A program made the position numbers and the translations under genes. Shown one piece after another: positions 46,088 through 55,291 of a stretch of 64,000 nt of DNA (positions within the stretch are counted from its first letter, which is position 1; the number at the start of each line of letters is the position of its first letter). Origin of the DNA: Natrinema zhouii. GTDB taxonomy: Archaea > Halobacteriota > Halobacteria > Halobacteriales > Natrialbaceae. A model generated the notes under the pieces. That model ran no database searches, had not been told where the DNA came from, and saw only the letters and a program-made list of their open reading frames with translations. The stretch covers positions 248,001 to 312,000 of the forward strand of contig NZ_CP059154.1 of the NCBI RefSeq assembly GCF_013456555.2. Reading direction: 5' to 3'.

Positions 46088-47086
46088 ATGAACTATTACC
46101 TTAAACGGACGTTACAAATTCCGCTGACTATCCTCGCAGTGGCGACGCTCAGCTTCGGCCTGATCCGGCTGCTTCCCGGCGGTCCGTTCACGCAGTTACG
46201 GCTCCAACTCCTCCAGCAAGGGGTCCCCGCCGAGCAGGTCGACGCACGTATCGAGGCACTGCAGAACATCAGACCTGACGCACCGCTCTGGCAACAGTAC
46301 ATCGACTACATGATCGGCGTCGTCCAGTTGGATCTGGGCCAGTCGATCTCGCTCAACGAGCCAGTCATGGCGGTGGTCGCCCGAGCGCTCCCCTGGACCG
46401 TCTTCCTCGTCGTGACGTCCACGATACTCATGTTCGTCATCGGCGTGTTGCTCGGCTCGATCCAGGCGTACTGGGAAGGCTCGCGGTTCGACCAGATCGC
46501 ATCGGGCGGATCGATTCTCCTGATGTCGATCCCCTACTACATCTTCGCCGTGATCTTCCTGTTCTTCCTGGCGTTCCAGCTCCGCTGGTTCCCGACCGGG
46601 AATACTGTAGAGCGAGGCCTCGACGCCTCGCAGCCCCTCCTGTACTTCTCGAGCGTGCTCTACCACGCTGCGCTTCCGATTCTGGCGTTTACGATCGGCG
46701 GGGTCGGATCGACGGCCCTCAACATGCGCGGGAACGGCATTCAGGTGCTCGGCGAGGAGTACGTCGAAGTCGCCAGACTGCGTGGCCTCTCGGACAGCCG
46801 GATCGCCACTCGGTACGTCGCCAAGAACGCTATCCTCCCGATGTATACGGGGTTCATCCTGATAATCGGGTTCCGGCTCGGTGGGACCGTCGTGCTCGAG
46901 GAGATCTTCTCGTACCGAGGGATCGGCTACCGCATGATCGAGGCGCTCAGGGCAAACGACTACCCGCTGATGATGGGGTGTTTCCTGGTCATCACGGTCA
47001 CGCTCGTCGTCGGGGTCTACATTGCGGACATGACGTACGGGCTAATCGATCCGCGTATCAGTGCAGGTGAGTCAGATGAGTACTGA
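46088..47086 (+). CDS. ABC transporter permease, DppB type
   Basis: 332 residues with six membrane segments; residues 1-30 form the first helix ('LQIPLTILAVATLSFGLIRL') followed by the large extracellular loop with 'LPGGPFTQLR', as in DppB/OppB. The cytoplasmic EAA-like loop is 'YVEVARLRGLSDSRIATRYV' (~222). It is 36 nt after the binding-protein gene and overlaps the next permease by 11 nt. Confidence 0.92.
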   Translation: MNYYLKRTLQIPLTILAVATLSFGLIRLLPGGPFTQLRLQLLQQGVPAEQVDARIEALQNIRPDAPLWQQYIDYMIGVVQLDLGQSISLNEPVMAVVARALPWTVFLVVTSTILMFVIGVLLGSIQAYWEGSRFDQIASGGSILLMSIPYYIFAVIFLFFLAFQLRWFPTGNTVERGLDASQPLLYFSSVLYHAALPILAFTIGGVGSTALNMRGNGIQVLGEEYVEVARLRGLSDSRIATRYVAKNAILPMYTGFILIIGFRLGGTVVLEEIFSYRGIGYRMIEALRANDYPLMMGCFLVITVTLVVGVYIADMTYGLIDPRISAGESDEY

Positions 47087-48092
47087 ACCCGATACCGCAG
47101 GCGACGGAATCGACTGGCGTTCGGAGACATCGGACGTCGAGATGAGTCGCCGCGATCGACTGAACGAGTTCTACGAACAGAAGATCTACGCGCCCGCCAC
47201 CGTCGCGTGGTCTGACAGACGAACGCGGATCGGGGTTCTCATCCTGAGCGTCTACCTCCTCATGGCGGTCGTCGACCTGCTCGGACTCTGGCGCGATGCC
47301 AGTCCGAATCAGGCCGGGCCGTTACTCAGCCCGTTCGAGAACATGGCGTATCCGCTCGGGACGACCCGCTCGGGGGTCGATCTGCTGGCCCTGATCATCG
47401 ACTCGACGCCGTTCATCCTCCAGATGGTGCTCGCGGGTGGAGTATGGGCGACTACTCTCGCAGTCATCGTGGGCACCGTCTCGGGGTACAAGGGCGGCAC
47501 GATAGACACCGTCATCACGGCAATCTCCGACTTCTTCATGGCGATTCCGGGCCTCCCGCTCGTCATCGTCCTGGCGCTCGCACTGAGCCCGGAGAACCCG
47601 ATTTTCCTCGGGGTCATTCTGACGATCAACTACTGGGCCGGGCTGGGTCGTTCGATCCGATCACAGGTCCTCTCGATCCGAGAGGAGAGCTACATCGAAG
47701 CGTCCCGTACGATGGGGACGGGTTCGATACGCATCATCATCAAGGACGTGCTGCCGAACATCATGCCGTACGTGATGGTCAACTTCGTGCTCGCCGCACG
47801 CTACACGATCTTCGCGTCCGTCGGATTGTACTTCATCGGCGCGTTGCCCTATACGGTGCAGAACTGGGGCGTTACATTGAATTACGGGTACGAGCAAGGT
47901 GGCCTGTTCTCGATGGGCGCCTTCCACTGGCTCCTCGTCCCGATCGTCGCCATCGTCGGGCTGGCCTTCGGGCTCGTCCTGCTGAGTCAGGGGATGGACC
48001 GGATCTTCAACCCCCGCGTCCGAACCCGTCTCACCGGAGAATCCGAGTCCATTGAAGAGGAAGAAACCGACACGACGACGGAGATGATATAA
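47076..48092 (+). CDS. ABC transporter permease, DppC type
   Basis: 338 residues from ATG 47076. A polar N-terminus (~1-45) precedes six membrane segments. The cytoplasmic loop 'SYIEASRTMGTGSIRIIIKD' (~205) is the EAA motif of DppC/OppC proteins. The gene overlaps DppB by 11 nt and its stop shares one base with the ATPase start (TAATG), so the transporter genes form a coupled operon. Confidence 0.92.
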   Translation: MSTEPDTAGDGIDWRSETSDVEMSRRDRLNEFYEQKIYAPATVAWSDRRTRIGVLILSVYLLMAVVDLLGLWRDASPNQAGPLLSPFENMAYPLGTTRSGVDLLALIIDSTPFILQMVLAGGVWATTLAVIVGTVSGYKGGTIDTVITAISDFFMAIPGLPLVIVLALALSPENPIFLGVILTINYWAGLGRSIRSQVLSIREESYIEASRTMGTGSIRIIIKDVLPNIMPYVMVNFVLAARYTIFASVGLYFIGALPYTVQNWGVTLNYGYEQGGLFSMGAFHWLLVPIVAIVGLAFGLVLLSQGMDRIFNPRVRTRLTGESESIEEEETDTTTEMI

Positions 48093-50314
48093 TGGCTACC
48101 GACAGCACATCCAGCGATCGAGTCGTATCACAGGAGGCCGTCGAAGATCCGATCTTCGAGGTCCGAAACACGAGCGTTACCTACAACGAGGGCAAAACGC
48201 GCGTCCTCGAGAACGTCAACGTCAGCATCGAACGAAACGAGGTCCTCGGTATCGTCGGCGAGAGCGGGAGTGGGAAGTCGATGTTCGCCTCCGCACTGCT
48301 CGACGCCATTCCCGATCCCGGCGTCCTCTCCGGGCAGATTACGTACAACCGGCAGGACGGTTCGTCGGTCGACCTCCTCGAGCTGAGCGACGAGGAACTC
48401 CGACAGTTCCGCTGGGAGGAGGTGTCGATGGTGTTCCAGGGCGCGATGAGTTCGTTCAACCCGACGATGAAGGTCGGGGCCCACTTCACGGAGACGCTCA
48501 AGGCCCACGACAAGAACGTCTCGGAGGGACTCGAGTTCGCCCGCGAACTCCTCGAGAACCTCTATCTCGAGCCGGAGCGAGTCCTCGACGCGTATCCCCA
48601 CGAGCTCTCCGGCGGGATGCAACAGCGGGCCCTGATCGCGCTGAGCATGGTCTTGGATCCGGAGGTGCTGGTGATGGACGAGCCGACGGCCGCGCTCGAC
48701 TTGCTGATGCAGCGGTCGATTCTGACGTTACTCGACGACTTGCAGAGCGAGTACGACCTGACGATCGTCTTCATCACCCACGACCTGCCGCTGGTCGCGT
48801 CGCTGGCCGACCGGATGGCGATCATTTACGCGTTCCAGTTCGCCGAGATCGGGCCGCGCGACGAGATCATCGGCAACTCGGCGCACCCGTACACACGGAA
48901 GCTGTTGAACGCGACGCCGAACATCGATGCGCCGCTGGCGGAGATGCAGCCGATTCCGGGCGAAGGTCCCGCTCCGGTGAACCTCCCGTCCGGTTGTCGG
49001 TTCGAACCGCGGTGTCCGCTCGCAACGGAACAGTGTCGGACGGACGATCCGCCGTTAGCCTCGGTCGACCAGGACAACAGCGATCACCGATCGGCGTGTC
49101 ACCACTGGGAGCAAGCCCGCGAAGAGATCGAGCTCAACTTCGGCAAGACGAGCGACGACTTCGAGAACACCGCTTCCGCCGAGACGGCGGAACCGATCGC
49201 AAAAACACGTCACGAAGAACCGGGCGAGACGCCGCTCCTCTCGCTCAACGACGTCGAGGTCCACTTCGAGGAAGAACAGGGACTGCTCGAGCGGCTCACC
49301 GAAGACCCTCGCGTCGTCCGAGCGGTCGATGGCGTCTCGCTCGATATCGAAGAACAGGATCTCGTCTGTCTCCTCGGTGAGAGCGGCTGCGGGAAGACGA
49401 CGCTGGGGAAGACGATGATCGGCCTTCAGGAGCCGACCGGCGGCTCGATCGAGTACCGCGGCCAGGATATCTGGGACGCGAAAAAGGGTGGCGGCGATAT
49501 TCCGTACGACGATATCCGGTCGGCGCTCCAGATCATCCACCAGGATCCGGGGAGTGCGCTCAACCCCAACCGACGCATCGTCAACATCCTCTCGGAGCCG
49601 CTCAGGCACACCCATCCGAACATCAACCGAACCGAGCGCCGGAGTCGGATGCACTCCCTGCTCGAGCGCATCGGCATGGCCCCGGCCGACGAGTTCCTCG
49701 ACCGGTACCCCCACCAGCTCTCGGGCGGCGAGAAGCAACGCGTCGCACTCGCTCGCGCACTGCTGATGAATCCGGACGCGATCCTCGCCGACGAGGCCAT
49801 CAGCGCGGTCGACGTCTCGTTGCGTATCGAGATCATGGACCTGATGTTGGAACTGCAGGAGGAGTTCGAAACCTCGTTCCTCTTCATCTCCCACGACCTC
49901 TCGAACGCGCGGTACTTCGCCGAACACGGCGACGGCCGAATCGCCGTGATGTACCTGGGCGAGATCGTGGAGATCGGCACCGCCGAGCGCCTCATCCACG
50001 ATCCGCGCCATCCGTACACCGAAGTGCTTCGGTGGGCGACGCCGGACCTCGACCTCGATTCGATGGAGGCCAGCGAGCCACCGCTCAGAGAGGTCGACGT
50101 TCCGAACCCAGTCAATCCGCCCTCGGGCTGTCGGTTCCACACGCGGTGTCCCGTCGCTCGCGAGGCCTGTCGCGAGGAGCACCCGGACCTGCAGGAGGTC
50201 TCCGACGGGGACGGGAAGGCCGCCTGCTTCCGCGAGGATCCGAATCACGAGTACTGGGACAGCGAACCCCTCGAAGGGGCCGTCGAGACGCGCGAAGAGC
50301 TCGCGGAGCACTGA
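48092..50314 (+). CDS. Fused double ABC ATPase, DppD-DppF type
   Basis: 740 residues containing two complete Dpp/Opp ATPase halves in one chain. First half (~20-345): Walker A 'GESGSGKSM', signature 'LSGGMQQRALIALSM', Walker B 'EVLVMDEPTAALD', then the Cys-containing oligopeptide C-terminal motif 'FEPRCPLATEQC'. Second half (~385-720): 'GESGCGKTT', 'LSGGEKQRVALARAL', 'AILADEAISAVD' and 'FHTRCPVAREAC'. A ~40-residue linker joins them. The fusion assures a 1:1 heterodimer of the two ATPases. It completes the transporter at 44327-48092. Confidence 0.93.
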   Translation: MATDSTSSDRVVSQEAVEDPIFEVRNTSVTYNEGKTRVLENVNVSIERNEVLGIVGESGSGKSMFASALLDAIPDPGVLSGQITYNRQDGSSVDLLELSDEELRQFRWEEVSMVFQGAMSSFNPTMKVGAHFTETLKAHDKNVSEGLEFARELLENLYLEPERVLDAYPHELSGGMQQRALIALSMVLDPEVLVMDEPTAALDLLMQRSILTLLDDLQSEYDLTIVFITHDLPLVASLADRMAIIYAFQFAEIGPRDEIIGNSAHPYTRKLLNATPNIDAPLAEMQPIPGEGPAPVNLPSGCRFEPRCPLATEQCRTDDPPLASVDQDNSDHRSACHHWEQAREEIELNFGKTSDDFENTASAETAEPIAKTRHEEPGETPLLSLNDVEVHFEEEQGLLERLTEDPRVVRAVDGVSLDIEEQDLVCLLGESGCGKTTLGKTMIGLQEPTGGSIEYRGQDIWDAKKGGGDIPYDDIRSALQIIHQDPGSALNPNRRIVNILSEPLRHTHPNINRTERRSRMHSLLERIGMAPADEFLDRYPHQLSGGEKQRVALARALLMNPDAILADEAISAVDVSLRIEIMDLMLELQEEFETSFLFISHDLSNARYFAEHGDGRIAVMYLGEIVEIGTAERLIHDPRHPYTEVLRWATPDLDLDSMEASEPPLREVDVPNPVNPPSGCRFHTRCPVAREACREEHPDLQEVSDGDGKAACFREDPNHEYWDSEPLEGAVETREELAEH

Positions 50315-50435
50315 GACGCGCCGTCCCCCTCGCGTTCGGTCGCGTTCGATCGAGACCGATCGACTCTCCTCGGTTCTCGAGGATGCCCGACCGGCGACAC
50401 CACTATTATTATGCGAGCGGCTGTATGCTCCACCG

Positions 50436-50801
50436 ATGACACGCTACGAGCCGGATTCCGTCGACGGGACGCTCTTCCTCACTGCCGAGGACGACCGGAT
50501 CGAAATCGGTGCGATCGACGACGTCGTCGACGCCATTGGTGACGAGACGCACTCGATCGAGTACGACCAGAAACAGCGGACGCAGCCGTGGCTGGAAACC
50601 GACGACGGCGTGCTCGAGATAGACGTTCGCGAGACGGTGACGACGTTGCCCCACACCGAAGAAACGGTGTCCGAGCTCCGCGAGTACGATATGGGAACCG
50701 AACGGTACGGGCTTCCCAGGCGAACCGTCGAGTTCGCGAACCGACTCGTCGAAATCCTCGAGCAACAGGGAGAGAACGAGCCGGCTGCCGGCGGACGGTA
50801 G
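50436..50801 (+). CDS. Hypothetical acidic protein
   Basis: 121 residues, acidic, mixed alpha/beta; 'EDDRIEIGAIDDVVDAIGDE', 'GVLEIDVRETVTTLPHTEET' and a C-terminal helix 'RRTVEFANRLVEILEQQGEN'. Codon use and acidity agree with a real gene. No family recognised. TATTATTATG ~30 nt upstream is a fair promoter. A MITE-like palindrome begins 17 nt after its stop codon. Confidence 0.7.
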   Translation: MTRYEPDSVDGTLFLTAEDDRIEIGAIDDVVDAIGDETHSIEYDQKQRTQPWLETDDGVLEIDVRETVTTLPHTEETVSELREYDMGTERYGLPRRTVEFANRLVEILEQQGENEPAAGGR

Positions 50802-50817
50802 CGACTACTGTGGTCGG

Positions 50818-50902
50818 CTATAGTAGCCACTGAAACGATTCACACACTGATCGTACCGCTGTCGCGCGATCAGGTGTGCATTGACTTTCAGTGCTACTAT
50901 AG
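50818..50902. mobile_element. MITE-like 85-bp palindrome
   Basis: Terminal inverted repeats CTATAGTAGCCACTGAAA (50818-50835) and its near-complement (50885-50902) frame an inner inverted pair, CACACTGATCG against CGATCAGGTGTG, leaving a ~13-nt centre. No coding capacity. A second copy of one end is at 62522-62542. I cannot name the parent transposon family; no clear target duplication is visible. Confidence 0.7.
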
Positions 50903-50922
50903 TCCGATTCGAGCCGTTCTGC

Positions 50923-52011
50923 TTATCGAACCGACACTTCGCTCCCGGTCTCGGCCGCCTCGTAGATCGCTGCGAGCGCCCGCATATCGACGAGCGCGTG
51001 GTCGCCGTCGGGCGAGATCGGTTCTCCTCGGAGGACGCGGTCAGCGAAGTAATCGAACTCCTCGGTCATTTCGTCGCCGAACACGTCGCGCCGACCGTCG
51101 TCGAGTTCAAGTTCCCGACCGTCCATCCGGAGGGTCAGTGTCTGGGGTGACTCACCGAGGAACGTCGGCTCGAGTAGCAACTCGCCGTCGGTACCGACGA
51201 TCCGGAGGTGCCCCGAGAGGGCGGCGTGCTGGCTCGCCGTGCAGGCGGCGAACGTCCCGTCGTCGAACTCGATCGTGAAGGTGGCGTGCTGGTCGGGCAC
51301 CTCTCGGAACGCCTCGTCGTCGGAGCGCATCTGCGCGGTCACGCTCACGGGATCGGTGTCGAGGACGAATCGGGCGGTGTTGAGCGGGTAGATGCCGAGG
51401 TCCATCACCGTCGCGCCGTAGCCCGCGAGGTCGGGGTCGAGCCGCCACTGGTCGGGGTCGCCGGAGACGACGTCGAGCATCTGCTGGCCCATGTGCCCGT
51501 GGACGGCCACCGGATCGCCGATCGCCCCGTCGGCGACGAGTTCGCGCATCCGGCGGACCCCCGGATCGGTCTGCATCCGGTAGGCGACCATCAGGGGGAC
51601 GTCTTCGGCGGCCGCGACGAGTTCCTCGGCGCGCTCGGCCGTCGCCTCGAGCGGTTTCTCACAGAGGATCGCCTTCCCGTGCTCGGCGGCCGCCTCCGCG
51701 TACGGCAGGTGGAGCGCGTTCGGCGTACAGATGTAGACGGCGTCGTACTCGTCGACCGAGTCGCCGTCAACGAACTCGTCGTACGTGAGTGCGACCTCGA
51801 CGCTCGGCGTCGTCGCGGCGACATCCGCGCCCTTCTCGTGGGTGCTGCTGACGACCACGGTCGTCTCGCAGAACTCCGACGCTTCGATGGCGGGGATCGC
51901 CTGTTCGCGCGTCCACCAGCCGAGTCCGACCACGGCGAGGCGAAGCGTTCCCGATTCTAGCTGTTGCCAGTCGCGTTCCCGCACCGTTTGTACGTACTCA
52001 CGTATCGACAT
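50923..52011 (-). CDS. gfo6: D-xylose 1-dehydrogenase (NADP), Gfo/Idh family (XacA type)
   Basis: 362 residues. The start '[20 protein letters not shown]' and '[20 protein letters not shown]' (~25-44) match the haloarchaeal gfo6/XacA xylose dehydrogenases of Haloarcula and Haloferax. '[13 protein letters not shown]' (~113) carries the catalytic-type Lys in the EKP motif, and '[16 protein letters not shown]' (~190) the conserved D-x-x-x-Y/H helix. The enzyme oxidises D-xylose (and some L-arabinose) to the lactone. A paralogue lies at 59887-60957. No Tat signal, so cytoplasmic. Confidence 0.88.
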   Translation of the reverse strand: MSIREYVQTVRERDWQQLESGTLRLAVVGLGWWTREQAIPAIEASEFCETTVVVSSTHEKGADVAATTPSVEVALTYDEFVDGDSVDEYDAVYICTPNALHLPYAEAAAEHGKAILCEKPLEATAERAEELVAAAEDVPLMVAYRMQTDPGVRRMRELVADGAIGDPVAVHGHMGQQMLDVVSGDPDQWRLDPDLAGYGATVMDLGIYPLNTARFVLDTDPVSVTAQMRSDDEAFREVPDQHATFTIEFDDGTFAACTASQHAALSGHLRIVGTDGELLLEPTFLGESPQTLTLRMDGRELELDDGRRDVFGDEMTEEFDYFADRVLRGEPISPDGDHALVDMRALAAIYEAAETGSEVSVR

Positions 52012-52147
52012 GGTAGGTAGTTCGCCGCAATCAGCAAAAGTCTAGTGAACTACCCGTGACGGAGAACGACGGAGCCGGTCGAACGGGCGTCCCCGCCGAT
52101 CCTCAGACGAGCCTAGTATTATACGGAACGAGGACGTGACACACTCC

Positions 52148-52603
52148 ATGGAAGACGCATTAGTCGTACTCAACGACCGCGATGGCGATCGAAACTTGCT
52201 CCGCGAAGCCGCAGCGTACGCGACCGGCGCGGACGCCAACCTGATCCTCTACTCACCGCTCAGCGAGGCGCAGTTCGAGGAATCGGTCTCGAGCCTCGAT
52301 CAGATCGGTCGCATGGAGAACAAGGATTACAGCGACGAGGACGCGATCGGCGTCGCCGAACAGATCGCCGATTCGCTCGCGAGCGAGGCCCTCGAGGACT
52401 TCGATGTAGAGTGGTCCGTCGCGACTGACGTCATCGATGAACTCGACGCCAATCGCATCATCGACCTCGCCGAGAAACACGGCTGCGACCATCTCTTCAC
52501 CCTCGGACAGCCGCGGTCCCCGACGGGGAAGGCAGTATTCGGCGACACGACCCAGAAGCTCATTCTGAACTTCCCGGGCTACGTGACGGTATCGATGAAC
52601 TGA
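52148..52603 (+). CDS. Universal stress protein (UspA family)
   Basis: 151 residues, one Usp domain starting MEDALVVLNDRDGDRNLLRE. The C-terminal nucleotide-binding pattern G-x2-G-x9-G(S/T) is represented by 'GQPRSPTGKAVFGDTTQKL' (~125-143). TAGTATTATAC ~27-35 nt upstream supports ATG 52148, not the GTG-type start at 52136. Usp proteins bind ATP or respond to stress; no particular role for this one can be seen. Confidence 0.85.
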   Translation: MEDALVVLNDRDGDRNLLREAAAYATGADANLILYSPLSEAQFEESVSSLDQIGRMENKDYSDEDAIGVAEQIADSLASEALEDFDVEWSVATDVIDELDANRIIDLAEKHGCDHLFTLGQPRSPTGKAVFGDTTQKLILNFPGYVTVSMN

Positions 52604-52867
52604 CCCCGCTGCCTCGCCTCACCAGCAGTGGTGGATACCGCCTTTCACAGTGTCCGCTGGACGTGACAGCACGCCTCGAGAGACGCTTCGTTCGGGGGAC
52701 AGCCGGCGCAGCAGTCGCGGCGAGCGACGAAACGCGTTCGAGGGGCACATCCGTCGTATCGCGACAGCCGGTGTCGTCGACCGCCGGAGAAAGCCACAGA
52801 ACGGTCGATCGTCTTCGGATCTCCGTCCGCCTCGAGGGGAGGTCAGTGATCGAACATCAGGCGGTGA
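52604..52867. other. Short gap, no gene
   Basis: 264 nt between the Usp gene and the convergent GH10 gene. Arg/Ser-rich frames are shadows; no clear hairpin or T-run found. Confidence 0.4.
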
Positions 52868-54874
52868 TCAGTTGCAACCCTTCGAGCCCTTGCCCTTCGA
52901 ACCCTTGTCGCCCTTCCCCGGTGGAGTGAGCTCGACCGTCACCGATTCCGTCTCGTCGTCCACGGTGACGGTCGTCTCGCCGGACAGGGCCCCCTTCTCG
53001 GCGGTGACCGTGTAGCTTCCCTTGAAGCCGCGCGTGGCGTAGACACCCTCGTCGTCAGTCTCGCCGGTCTCGTCGGTCCACCACTCCTCGAAGACGAGTT
53101 CCAGGAACTGCTCGCCGTGTGCCCGCAGGCTCCAGTCGGAATCGTAGTAGGCACCCGTCGGCCGCCAGTGGTCGTCCGCCCAGAAGCCCCACGAGAGGAC
53201 GCCTTCCACGGCTTCCTTGCTGAACGCCACCGTGAGGAAGTCCCGGAGGTAGTCCGCCTGGACCGCGACGTCCTGTGCGTTTCGCCGGTCGAATATCTCG
53301 ATGTCGAACTCGGTGACGAGGAGCGGGAGCCCGAACTCCGCGAACTGGTCGAAGCCGGCGATCATGTCCGCCACATCGAGCATCTGGTTGTACTGCTGCT
53401 GGTGGTGGCCCATGAATCCGATTCCGTCGATCGGGTACTCGTTCTCGACCAAGTAGGAGATGTAGTCGTAGTACTGACTCCGCTGCCACTGGCCGCCGAT
53501 GGCACCCATTTCGTTGGTGTAGAGTCCGGCGTCCGTAGCCTCGTCGGCGACCGACCACCACCGGTCGACGGCGTCCCATCCCAACTCGTCGTCGTCGCGG
53601 AAATTGGACTGCCAGATCGGGTGGTTGTGCATGTCCCAGTCGGAGACCTGGCCCTCGAACTCGGTAGCGTGGCCTTCGATCTTCTCTGAAATCTCCGCCT
53701 CGATCTCCGCGGCGGACTGGTCGGGGTCGACGTTCATCCCGCCGCCGCCGGCATTGCTATACTCCTCCCACAGGAGATAGTGGCCGCGCGTGGGGATGTC
53801 GCGCTCGTTGAGCCACTCGAGCGTCGCCCTGGTCGCGTCGTTGTCGATGTCCCAGTCGCCCTCCCAGGCGGGATACTTCAGCCCGTTCTCGACGACGGCC
53901 CTGTTGAAGTTCTCGAGGAACGTCTCCCGGTAGATCTCGTCGTCCTCGCTCTCGCCGGTGACGTGCTCGACGGAGACGGCGCTGCCGAAGTCGAACTCGT
54001 GGTCGGTCATCTCGAGGTCGACCGTCGCACCGTCCATCGGCTGGCCGCCGGGATTGAGAACCTCTACCTCGATGTCCGTCTTCCGGATCTCCTCGATGCG
54101 TTCGTGAGCGGCCTCGCGCCACTCGGCGTCCTCGGCTCGTCCCTCGTAGTGATACGGCGGGAGCGTCTCGAGCGAGACGTCCGAATCACCGTAATCGAAC
54201 AGCGCGATCCCGCCGAACTCGATCGTCTGCTCGGCGTAGCCAGTGTGGAACTCGAGCGCCGGGACCTGGTCCGAGCCGGCCGGTTTCGCGCCAACCTCGA
54301 TGGGGAAGAAGTATCGCATCCACTCGCCGCTCGGCTCGATAGCCGCGCCGCGCTGGACGAAGTTGTCGCCGGACGCGGTGGCCCCGTCTGAATCCGAATC
54401 TCGATACCCGAACGCCGCGTTCGCTTCGGCATCGTCGGACTCGCTTCGCATGTACGCGACGGCCAGGAGCAGATCCCCCTCGTCGAACGACCGGTCGGTG
54501 ATCTCGCCGCGATACGCGTACTCCGCCGGGTCGTCGCTGGCGTCGGGAATCTCGAGCCGTTCGGCTTTCGTGATCGGGACGGCGTCCGTGTCGACCTGAA
54601 TCTCCGTCTCCGTCCCGCCTCCTTCGAGCGAGAACGCGTCGATCGCCGCCTCCTCCGTCGTTCCGTAGACGTACGACCCCGCCGGCAGTTGCTTCTGTTG
54701 GCGGCTCGAGGCGGTGAGTTCGTCTCGGAGCGCCTGATGGTAGTCCGTGGCTGAGTCGGCCGATTCCTGTGCCGTTACGGCGGGGCCGGCGGCCGCCGCC
54801 GAAACGCCGAGGACGCCGAGCGATTTCAGGAAGGTCCGTCGTCTATTCTCGTTGCTGGGGAAATTCTCTAGCAT
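52868..54874 (-). CDS. GH10-family protein (xylanase-like), Tat-exported, atypical active site
   Basis: 668 residues from ATG 54874 (MLENFPSNENRRRTFLKSLG): a Tat signal with RRRTFLK. Residues ~90-290 resemble a carbohydrate-binding domain; ~310-575 are the GH10 barrel. The nucleophile Glu522 is present in 'LLVTEFDIEIF', but the acid/base position, Glu in 'WDVVNE' of normal GH10, is His418 in 'DWDMHNHPIW', and the usual 'GHxLxWH' motif reads 'GHYLLWEE'. Residues ~595-650 form an Ig-like domain, and the end is a Lys/Gly/Ser tail ('PPGKGDKGSKGKGSKGCN'). It would act on xylan or another polysaccharide outside the cell, or only bind it. ATTAAATAG lies ~50 nt upstream. Confidence 0.85.
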   Translation of the reverse strand: MLENFPSNENRRRTFLKSLGVLGVSAAAAGPAVTAQESADSATDYHQALRDELTASSRQQKQLPAGSYVYGTTEEAAIDAFSLEGGGTETEIQVDTDAVPITKAERLEIPDASDDPAEYAYRGEITDRSFDEGDLLLAVAYMRSESDDAEANAAFGYRDSDSDGATASGDNFVQRGAAIEPSGEWMRYFFPIEVGAKPAGSDQVPALEFHTGYAEQTIEFGGIALFDYGDSDVSLETLPPYHYEGRAEDAEWREAAHERIEEIRKTDIEVEVLNPGGQPMDGATVDLEMTDHEFDFGSAVSVEHVTGESEDDEIYRETFLENFNRAVVENGLKYPAWEGDWDIDNDATRATLEWLNERDIPTRGHYLLWEEYSNAGGGGMNVDPDQSAAEIEAEISEKIEGHATEFEGQVSDWDMHNHPIWQSNFRDDDELGWDAVDRWWSVADEATDAGLYTNEMGAIGGQWQRSQYYDYISYLVENEYPIDGIGFMGHHQQQYNQMLDVADMIAGFDQFAEFGLPLLVTEFDIEIFDRRNAQDVAVQADYLRDFLTVAFSKEAVEGVLSWGFWADDHWRPTGAYYDSDWSLRAHGEQFLELVFEEWWTDETGETDDEGVYATRGFKGSYTVTAEKGALSGETTVTVDDETESVTVELTPPGKGDKGSKGKGSKGCN

Positions 54875-55058
54875 GGGTACTGTTACCGCATCTGAACCGT
54901 TCCACAGCTTGCTATTTAATAGTGAGGGAGAGGTACCGAAACGCTCCGTTTGTGCGGTCGTCTCCCCGGATTGTCGCTCGGTTTGCCGGTGGTAATCGTG
55001 CCACTCGATCGACGATGCATCGCACAACAACTATTATCGGGCTTTCCGAAGGGACCGT

Positions 55059-55217
55059 GTGAACACGACGCTCATGCTCCCGCCGTCTCCCGACCGGCGG
55101 TGGACGCTCGCCAAACAGCTCGGATTGTCGACGGCCGAGCGCGACCTCGGCTGGACGCCCGAACACACCTGGCGCGAGGCCGAAGACGAAGCCGTCGAGA
55201 GGCCGAATTTCGAGTAG
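55059..55217 (+). pseudogene. Deletion-fusion ORF: sugar-acid dehydratase start joined to epimerase end
   Basis: 52 residues from GTG 55059 (or 47 from ATG 55074). Residues ~6-22 ('MLPPSPDRRWTLAKQLG') resemble the beginning of haloarchaeal mannonate dehydratase-like proteins; the rest ('ERDLGWTPEHTWREAEDE') resembles the C-terminus of NAD-dependent epimerase/dehydratases such as uronate dehydrogenase. ACTATTATCGG at ~55029-55039 lies ~25-30 nt before GTG 55059, so a promoter remains. I read this as a scar where a deletion removed most of two genes, leaving an open frame. Similarities are from memory of the families, not from a search. Confidence 0.45.
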
Positions 55218-55291
55218 CGCGTCGAAAGCGGTGGATCACGCGGTGAACGAAAGAGATAGATTTTAGCGGTCTCGAAGACGGCGAGTATACG

